Below are positions 5,956 through 10,140 of a stretch of 10,140 bases of DNA, piece by piece. The position numbers and the translations under genes are program-made. Source of the stretch: Oligoflexus sp. (GTDB lineage: Bacteria > Bdellovibrionota_B > Oligoflexia > Oligoflexales > Oligoflexaceae); NCBI GenBank assembly GCA_030151925.1, contig JASLCY010000128.1, forward strand, positions 1 to 10,140, in the 5' to 3' direction. Each line of letters opens with the position of its first letter. The first letter of the stretch is position 1. The notes under the pieces are model-generated. The model did not search any database and was not told where the DNA came from. It saw only the letters and a program-made list of their open reading frames with translations.

Positions 5956-6496
5956 CGACATCGTCGACATCGCGAGAGACGGCGCCGTGCATCCGCGTTT
6001 CGTCGATCGCATCCTTCATCCCGAGGAGCGCCGCCTCTATCCCCGCATCGCCGAGAGCGCCAAGGACGTCTGGGCGCTCTGGTCCGCGAAAGAAGCCGCT
6101 TTTAAAGCCTATCGCCAGCTTCATCCCGGTTTCCTGAAGCCGAGCCGCTGGCTGGTGAAGTGGGCCGAGAAGAGGGTCGAGCACGGTCACCAGAGTTGGC
6201 TGCTCGAATCGTTTTCGGGCGCGGACTATGTGGCGAGCGTCTGCGCCTCGGAGTCGGCGCGGCATGAGACTATCATCGAAAGCTTCGCGCATGATCCCAC
6301 GCCGCATGAATTGAGCGCGAAGGGCCGCGAGATCCTCGCCCAGCTGCTGCGCAAACAGGGTTTCGACTCCTCGCTCGTGAAAGATGCGGGCGGCGTCCCG
6401 CGCCTGATTTCAGCCGCGGGTGCCCCCGCCTTTTCGATCAGCCATCACGCAAGGATGGTTATGGTGAGTGTTGAAATCAAAGCGGCTCCTTACTAG
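5939..6496 (+). CDS. acpS: holo-ACP synthase / 4'-phosphopantetheinyl transferase, AcpS-type
   Basis: The enzyme moves phosphopantetheine from CoA to the serine of an ACP. Signature motifs are GNDIVDI at 5-11 (metal-binding Asp7) and WSAKEAAFKA at about 48-57, with the catalytic Lys-Glu pair. PAFSISHHARMVMVSVEI near the C-terminus matches the SlSHe motif of AcpS. The motif order is that of AcpS, not Sfp. At 185 aa it is longer than the usual ~120-130. The extra residues lie between the KEAAFKA helix and the final SISH strand. I chose ATG 5939, which overlaps the acyltransferase gene by 17 bases; a TTG at 5924 would add five residues. It closes the six-gene block, so it probably activates the ACP encoded two genes upstream, and may also serve the cell's other ACPs. 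Its stop codon TAG is the first edge of the inverted-repeat element that follows. Confidence 0.85.
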   Translation: MLQLGNDIVDIARDGAVHPRFVDRILHPEERRLYPRIAESAKDVWALWSAKEAAFKAYRQLHPGFLKPSRWLVKWAEKRVEHGHQSWLLESFSGADYVASVCASESARHETIIESFAHDPTPHELSAKGREILAQLLRKQGFDSSLVKDAGGVPRLISAAGAPAFSISHHARMVMVSVEIKAAPY

Positions 6497-6617
6497 AAGC
6501 CATCTCATAAATGGGAGGGCTAGGCCCGAGGAGGAGGGGGCCGGGAGTGTACATGCTGGTACATGAGGAGCGCCCGACGACGAAGAACGACGCCATCGCA
6601 TTTAGGAGACGGCTTCT
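6495..6617. mobile_element. MITE-like element with 26-base imperfect inverted ends
   Basis: The left end (6495-6520, starting AGAAGCCATCTCATAAATG) and the reverse complement of the right end (6592-6617, starting AGAAGCCGTCTCCTAAATG) match at 22 of 26 positions. The 71-base centre is G-rich. It holds a GGCCC/GGGCC inverted pair (6523-6527, 6538-6542) and a direct repeat GTACATG-CTG-GTACATG (6549-6565). No transposase frame is present and I see no clear target-site duplication. Size, paired ends and intergenic position fit a non-autonomous miniature element. It fills the gap between two convergent genes: the acpS stop (6494-6496) overlaps its left end, and the stop of the cysteine-rich gene begins 3 bases beyond its right end. 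As RNA it would form one long stem, so it may now serve as a two-way 3' end structure. Confidence 0.55.
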
Positions 6618-6619
6618 CG

Positions 6620-6799
6620 TCAGCTGCGGTCGGATAGTACTTTTATGCGCCCAAACTTCGACACGGTGAAACGCAGCTGAATGGGGCGGCAGCAGACGTT
6701 GCAGTCTTCGATGTAATTCTGGTCGCCGGCGGAGAGGTCGAAGAAGGTGATGAAGCTCTCGCCGCACCAAGGACAGGTTACAGTGATTGGCTCTTCCAT
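6620..6799 (-). CDS. CPXCG motif-containing cysteine-rich small protein
   Basis: Reading the minus strand from the ATG at 6799-6797 to the TGA at 6622-6620 gives a 59-aa protein. It begins MEEPITVTCPWCGESF and continues with DLSAGDQNYIEDCNVCCRPI. CPWCG at 9-13 and CNVCC at 33-37 give the paired-cysteine layout of the CPXCG cysteine-rich family (a zinc-ribbon-like fold); SAGDQ..YIEDC.VCCRPI is a family signature. It presumably binds a metal ion. The cellular role of the family is unknown to me. Upstream on the minus strand, GGAGG (6814-6810) lies 10 bases and AGGA 4 bases before the start. It is divergent from the HelD-like gene, with 106 bases between starts, and convergent with acpS across the inverted-repeat element. 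Confidence 0.85.
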   Translation of the reverse strand: MEEPITVTCPWCGESFITFFDLSAGDQNYIEDCNVCCRPIQLRFTVSKFGRIKVLSDRS

Positions 6800-6905
6800 T
6801 CTGTCCTAGCCTCCGCTTTGGTTGCTCTTTCGAGGTCGCTCCGATAGACTGCGACCCCTGATTTTACGGCTGAGAGTCGCATCGAAGCAAGAGGAGCATC
6901 CCCTT
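6800..6905. promoter_or_regulatory. divergent promoter region between the cysteine-rich gene and the HelD-like gene
   Basis: Both genes start outward from this 106-base gap, so it should hold promoters for both. For the plus strand, TTGCTC (6822-6827) and TAGACT (6845-6850) are spaced by 17 bases, a modest sigma-70-type fit. The ribosome site AGGAG (6892-6896) sits 9 bases before the ATG at 6906. No clear minus-strand promoter stands out. I see no strong operator palindrome. Confidence 0.35.
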
Positions 6906-9200
6906 ATGAACGAGTTAACGGCTGAGGACAGGCAGATTATCGCCGAAGAGGAAGAAATCTGTACCCAGCTCATTGCGTCCATTAGACAGGTTCATGAGAG
7001 CCGTCGCCCTCTCTTTGATGAGGCCGGGCAGCGCCTCGAGCTTCTGCGTGAGGAAGCGGCGACCGCGAAGAGCGCCGACCTGCCCGCGATCTTCGACCAG
7101 ATGAACACGCAGCGCGCTATCCTCGGCAGGCGGAAAGACGAACCCCTGCCCGACCCGCGCTCCCCTTACTTCGCGCACCTCTGCCTCGAGGAAAAGGGCA
7201 AGCGCCGCGACGTGCTGCTCGGGCACCTGAGTTTCCTGCATAATTCCAGGCTTCCCGTCATCGACTGGAAACACGCCCCCGTCTCGCGCATCTTCTTCAA
7301 CTACCGCGAGGGGGAAGAGTACGAAGAGGAATTCCCGGGGCGCATCGCGCACGGAACCGTCGTCAAGCGCCGCGTGCTCACGATCTTCAACGGCAACCTC
7401 CTCCGCATCTCCGCGAGCGGCCGCAACTACCGTAAGAAGGACGACGGCACCTGGGTGCTCGACAAACAAGGCTTCGCGCCGAGCCTCGCCGGCGGCGCGG
7501 GCACCGCGAACCGCACCCTGCACAGCGGCCTCGGCCTCACGAACACGCCGGCGCCGGAAGTCTCCGCGCTGCTCGATCCGGATCAGTTCCGCCTGCTCAC
7601 CGCGGATTACGACGATCCCCTGCTCGTGCTCGGCGGCGCGGGCTGCGGTAAGACGACGATCGCGCTGCATCGCATCGCCTATCTTCGTTTCCAGGACCCC
7701 GAGCACTTCGCTTCGTCGAAGATCCTCGTGGTCGTGCCGGAAGAGGGCCTGGTCCGTCTCTCGAAGAAGCTGCTCGGCTCGCTCGGCCTCGGCGATGTGG
7801 AAGTCCGCACCTTCGATGATTGGGTGGAAGTCGAGGCGCGTCGCGTGCTGAGGAGCCTTCCCCCGCGCCTCGCGAGCTACGTGCCCGCGAACGTGAGCCG
7901 CATCAAACGCCATCCGCTCCTGCTCGAGCTGTTCCCGGAGATCGTGCGGAGGCAGATGGAAGAGATCCTGCGCAGCGCCGCGAAATTCCTTCCGGGCACG
8001 CCGTCGCTGGCCGAAATCCTTCGTGATCGGACCGATCTGTCGATGGCCGAGCGTTTCGATCTGGCCGAGAGAAACCTGCTCGAGGAGATCGAGGCCGAAG
8101 GCGCGGCGACCGCACCGATGCGGACGGCGGCCGTGAAGAAGTTCTTCATGGAGCGCCGCAAGCGTTATCTCAATACCACGGGCGACCGGGCCGACCTCTT
8201 CACCAATCTCGATATCCTTCAGCATCTCGTCGACCATTCGAACGGCATGATCACCCTCGGCATGGTCAAGGATCTGATCAGCCACGTGATGGACCAGCTC
8301 GGGCAGAAACCCGAGGATGCCTATAGCGGCTACGAAACCGACTCGCTCGAGACGGTCGACGGCAAGAACCTGATCGAGGATGAAGCCGAACAAACTTTGG
8401 CGGGAACGATCGATCCGGAAGACTTCGCGGTCCTCCTCGACCTGCAGTCCTACAAACTGGGCAAGAAGGATCAGCAGGCCGTGAAGATCAAGAAATACGC
8501 GCACATGGTGATCGACGAAGCGCAGGATCTGGCGGTCGTCGAACTCAAGTGCCTGGGCCGCGCGCTCGAGGACGACGCCGCGATCACTATAGCCGGCGAC
8601 GCCGCGCAGCAGATCGATCCTACGCACAGCTTCGAGTCGTGGGAGAGGGTGCTCGACACCCTGGGTTTGCCGCGGGTTTATGCGAATTACCTGACGACGA
8701 CCTATCGTTCGCCGAGGACGATCGCCGCCTTCGCTCACGGCGTCTTGGGCAAGATCGCGCCGAAGGAACCGCCGCACGCGCTGCGTGAAGGGCTGCCGGT
8801 AGCGAGGACGGTGTTCCCGAATGAAGGGCAGATGGTCGTCTTCCTCTCCGAGACGCTCAGCCAGCTGATCAGCGACGAGCCGCTCGCGTCCGTGGCGGTC
8901 CTCACCAAGACGCCCGAATATGCGCTCAGCCTCTACAAGCTGCTGAAGGACATTCCCAAAGTGCGCCTGGTGGAAAACGGGGAGTTCGAGTTCAAGGCCG
9001 GCATCGATATCTCGCCCGCGAGCGAGGTGAAGGGGCTGGAGTTCGATTACGTGATCGTCCCCGACGCGAACCGCGACGTGTATATCGACAAACCCGAGGA
9101 TCGCCGGCTGCTGCACGTGGCGGCGACGCGGGCGATCCATCAGCTGTGGGTGATCTCGGTCGGGTATGAAAGTCTAATCCTCCCTCCGGAGGAAGACTGA
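6906..9200 (+). CDS. HelD-like UvrD/Rep-family (SF1) ATPase
   Basis: The 764-aa protein starts at ATG 6906 with AGGAG 9 bases upstream. The N-terminal ~75 residues are charged and helical (coiled-coil-like). They are followed by SPYFAHLCLEEKGKRRDVLLG and PVIDWKHAPVSRIFFNYREGEEYE, the HelD pattern before the motor domain. Motor motifs follow in order: Q-motif Gln227 (LDPDQFRLL), Walker A GGAGCGKT (243-250), Walker B VIDEAQD (535-541), GDAAQQID (564-571), TYRSP (599-603), KGLEFDYVIV (709-718) and VAATRA (738-743). The long insert between Walker A and B matches the HelD arm region. Known HelD proteins use ATP to release stalled RNA polymerase from nucleic acid; a related DNA-helicase role is possible. 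Its stop codon directly abuts the stop of the opposite-strand gene. The neighbouring small zinc-ribbon-like gene is divergent, so joint function is not implied. Confidence 0.87.
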   Translation: MNELTAEDRQIIAEEEEICTQLIASIRQVHESRRPLFDEAGQRLELLREEAATAKSADLPAIFDQMNTQRAILGRRKDEPLPDPRSPYFAHLCLEEKGKRRDVLLGHLSFLHNSRLPVIDWKHAPVSRIFFNYREGEEYEEEFPGRIAHGTVVKRRVLTIFNGNLLRISASGRNYRKKDDGTWVLDKQGFAPSLAGGAGTANRTLHSGLGLTNTPAPEVSALLDPDQFRLLTADYDDPLLVLGGAGCGKTTIALHRIAYLRFQDPEHFASSKILVVVPEEGLVRLSKKLLGSLGLGDVEVRTFDDWVEVEARRVLRSLPPRLASYVPANVSRIKRHPLLLELFPEIVRRQMEEILRSAAKFLPGTPSLAEILRDRTDLSMAERFDLAERNLLEEIEAEGAATAPMRTAAVKKFFMERRKRYLNTTGDRADLFTNLDILQHLVDHSNGMITLGMVKDLISHVMDQLGQKPEDAYSGYETDSLETVDGKNLIEDEAEQTLAGTIDPEDFAVLLDLQSYKLGKKDQQAVKIKKYAHMVIDEAQDLAVVELKCLGRALEDDAAITIAGDAAQQIDPTHSFESWERVLDTLGLPRVYANYLTTTYRSPRTIAAFAHGVLGKIAPKEPPHALREGLPVARTVFPNEGQMVVFLSETLSQLISDEPLASVAVLTKTPEYALSLYKLLKDIPKVRLVENGEFEFKAGIDISPASEVKGLEFDYVIVPDANRDVYIDKPEDRRLLHVAATRAIHQLWVISVGYESLILPPEED

Positions 9201-9551
9201 TTAAGGAATGCGGCGGCGGACGGCCAGGTCGTCGGAAGTATCGAACTTCCCGTCCTCGCCGGCCGATTTGATAAAGAGCTGGTGATCTTCGACCGAGCAT
9301 TTCAAGGGATTGCCCCACTGGTCGACGAAGTTATACGAGGCATCGAGCTCAAAGCACTGCAAAGGCTGGTGGTTATTCTGCGCTTCGTTTTCCAGGACAG
9401 CGACAAAAGAAGTCATTTCAACGTAAGTCGGCTTAGCTACGCGCGTCCGTTCTTCGATCACTTTGTCGTGATAATAGGTATAAGCCGCCAGTGATGCCCC
9501 CAGTAAGAGCGCCACAATAACAGCAATTTTGCTTATGTGTGCTTTGGTCAT
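9201..9551 (-). CDS. membrane-anchored small protein with GspG-like C-terminal domain
   Basis: The 116-aa protein starts at ATG 9551-9549, with AAGGA just upstream (spacing only about 3). A hydrophobic helix at 8-24 (KIAVIVALLLGASLAAYTYY region) would anchor or export it. The remainder should lie in the periplasm. The C-terminal part has FVDQWGNPLKC (75-85) and SAGEDGKFDTSDDL (96-109). This is the pattern of the type II pseudopilin GspG, where D-WGNP is followed by a Gly/Asp-rich calcium-binding loop. The prepilin peptidase site (Gly then FTLIE) is missing, so it is unlikely to be a processed pilin. Cys66 and Cys85 could form a disulphide. It may be a stand-alone protein using the GspG fold, or a minor pseudopilin with a lost signal. 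Its role is unknown. It is convergent with the HelD-like gene, with no space between the stops. Confidence 0.7.
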   Translation of the reverse strand: MTKAHISKIAVIVALLLGASLAAYTYYHDKVIEERTRVAKPTYVEMTSFVAVLENEAQNNHQPLQCFELDASYNFVDQWGNPLKCSVEDHQLFIKSAGEDGKFDTSDDLAVRRRIP

Positions 9552-9685
9552 AGATCCTTCGTTTCAAGTCCATCCCTGAAATACCATTCCAAAGCCGCTC
9601 GGTCACTGGAATTCAACCTCCGGGCGGGGTCTGGCCGAAGGGGGAGAAAGGCGGAGAGCCCTGCAGGTTCCCAGTGTTTTTCGCC

Positions 9686-9718
9686 AAAAAAAGGTCCCCC
9701 TCGGTAAAACCGAGGGGG
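9686..9718 (-). terminator. strong intrinsic terminator (minus strand)
   Basis: CCCCCTCGG (9696-9704) and CCGAGGGGG (9710-9718) form a perfect nine-pair stem over a TAAAA loop. The seven As at 9686-9692 become a T-run after the stem on the minus strand. It ends transcripts from the coiled-coil gene whose stop is at 9807, about 88 bases upstream in that direction. There is no T-run on the other side, so it should act mainly one way. It also separates the GspG-like gene, which must have its own promoter somewhere in 9552-9685; I found no convincing one. Nothing else is evident between 9552 and 9806. Confidence 0.85.
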
Positions 9719-9806
9719 CTCGAATTGAGGAAATGACAGCATTAGAGCAGAACACCTGAGCGTTTCCGTTAAAGGTCGGCTCAGATTTTGAATTCGTTCA
9801 CGCGGA

Positions 9807-10140
9807 TCACTTGTTGCCGAGACCGTTCCAATTCACGTCCTCGCTATCGGGCAAGGTGTATTGGTTCAGTTCCTTCTCGATATCCTTCACGGATTCCTTG
9901 GCTTCTTTTTCATCCTTCGCCTCTTCCGCCTGGATGCGGCGCTTCTCGGCTTCTTCGTCCTTAGCCTTCTGGGCGTCGGCGGCCGCCTTCATCTTGGTTT
10001 CGGCCTCGATCTGCGCTTTATACTCGCGCTCGGCTTTCTCGGCGGCATTCTCGCCGCGGGCGCCCTGGGCCTTCTGCTCGGCATCCCATTTCTGGAATTC
10101 GTCGGCGCCGGGGGCATCGACTTCTTTCGTCGGCTTCAGC
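9807..10140 (-). CDS. C-terminal part of a Lys/Glu/Ala-rich coiled-coil-like protein (partial)
   Basis: The frame is open from the right edge of the window to a TGA at 9809-9807, giving the last 111 residues. They begin LKPTKEVDAPGADEFQKWD, then run through a long charged stretch with many Ala, Glu, Lys and Gln (AEKAEREYKAQIEAETK, AQKAKDEEAEKRRIQAEEAK). The end is LNQYTLPDSEDVNWNGLGNK. The charged stretch would form an extended helix or coiled coil and lacks hydrophobic membrane segments. No family is recognisable from this part. The start lies outside the window; the ATG at 9992 is internal. A strong terminator follows at 9686-9718, consistent with a well-expressed gene. Confidence 0.75.
   Translation of the reverse strand, partial: LKPTKEVDAPGADEFQKWDAEQKAQGARGENAAEKAEREYKAQIEAETKMKAAADAQKAKDEEAEKRRIQAEEAKDEKEAKESVKDIEKELNQYTLPDSEDVNWNGLGNK

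Noticed and set aside
6549..6565. Direct repeat GTACATG-CTG-GTACATG as a possible quorum-sensing or iteron-type operator
   Set aside because: It lies inside the MITE-like element between two convergent 3' ends, where no promoter is expected, and only two copies exist. It is treated as part of the element.
6495..6617. CRISPR-like or tRNA-like structure in the gap after acpS
   Set aside because: There is one inverted pair, not regularly spaced direct repeats, and no cloverleaf with a CCA-adjacent stem can be drawn.
6915..9140. Open frame of 741 codons on the minus strand opposite the HelD-like gene
   Set aside because: The plus-strand protein carries all SF1 motifs in order; the antisense product has only low-complexity charged sequence. 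It is a codon-bias shadow.
9548..9742. 64-codon minus-strand frame ending in ATGA overlap with the GspG-like gene
   Set aside because: Its first third is the translated terminator hairpin (9696-9718) and its T-run, and the product looks random. The ATGA overlap is probably chance, although the last ~25 codons cannot be fully excluded.

Overview
The window looks like a stretch of a GC-rich Gram-negative chromosome. A signal-peptide beta-barrel-like protein, a lipid-type acyltransferase and a pseudopilin-like protein all point to a diderm envelope. I cannot fix the taxon from sequence alone; a Bdellovibrionota/Oligoflexia-like or other deep proteobacterial lineage is a guess. Gene density is high and many genes touch or overlap.

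Layout, left to right. Bases 3-176 hold an open frame with a hydrophobic segment, possibly the tail of an upstream gene. infC (translation initiation factor IF-3) starts at a UUG behind a good Shine-Dalgarno. Its stop overlaps the ATG of a small exported beta-barrel-like protein, and neither rpmI nor rplT follows. Next is a divergent PRPP synthetase (prs). A 112-bp gap with a hairpin leads into the main block, 2375-6496: six tightly packed plus-strand genes for a self-contained acyl-chain module. They encode a FabI/FabL-type enoyl-ACP reductase, a FabZ-type dehydratase, a condensing enzyme, an acyl carrier protein, a PlsC-family acyltransferase and an AcpS-type phosphopantetheinyl transferase. 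Together they can condense, dehydrate, reduce, carry and transfer an acyl chain and activate the carrier. Only the ketoreductase (FabG) and the malonyl loading step (FabD) would have to come from elsewhere. The carrier protein (NSA instead of DSL) and the condensing enzyme (GHLTAT instead of GHGTST) both carry non-standard active-site surroundings, which suggests a specialised product rather than housekeeping fatty acids.

Between acpS and the next gene lies a 123-bp sequence with 26-base imperfect inverted ends that resembles a MITE. It fills the space between two convergent stop codons almost exactly. The minus-strand gene beyond it encodes a 59-aa CPXCG-type cysteine-rich protein. Divergent from that is a large HelD/UvrD-like superfamily 1 ATPase.

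The right end is on the minus strand: a small membrane-anchored protein with a GspG-like C-terminal domain, whose stop codon abuts that of the HelD-like gene; a strong intrinsic terminator; and the C-terminal part of a Lys/Glu/Ala-rich, coiled-coil-like protein that runs off the window.

All family assignments come from motif reading, without database searches.
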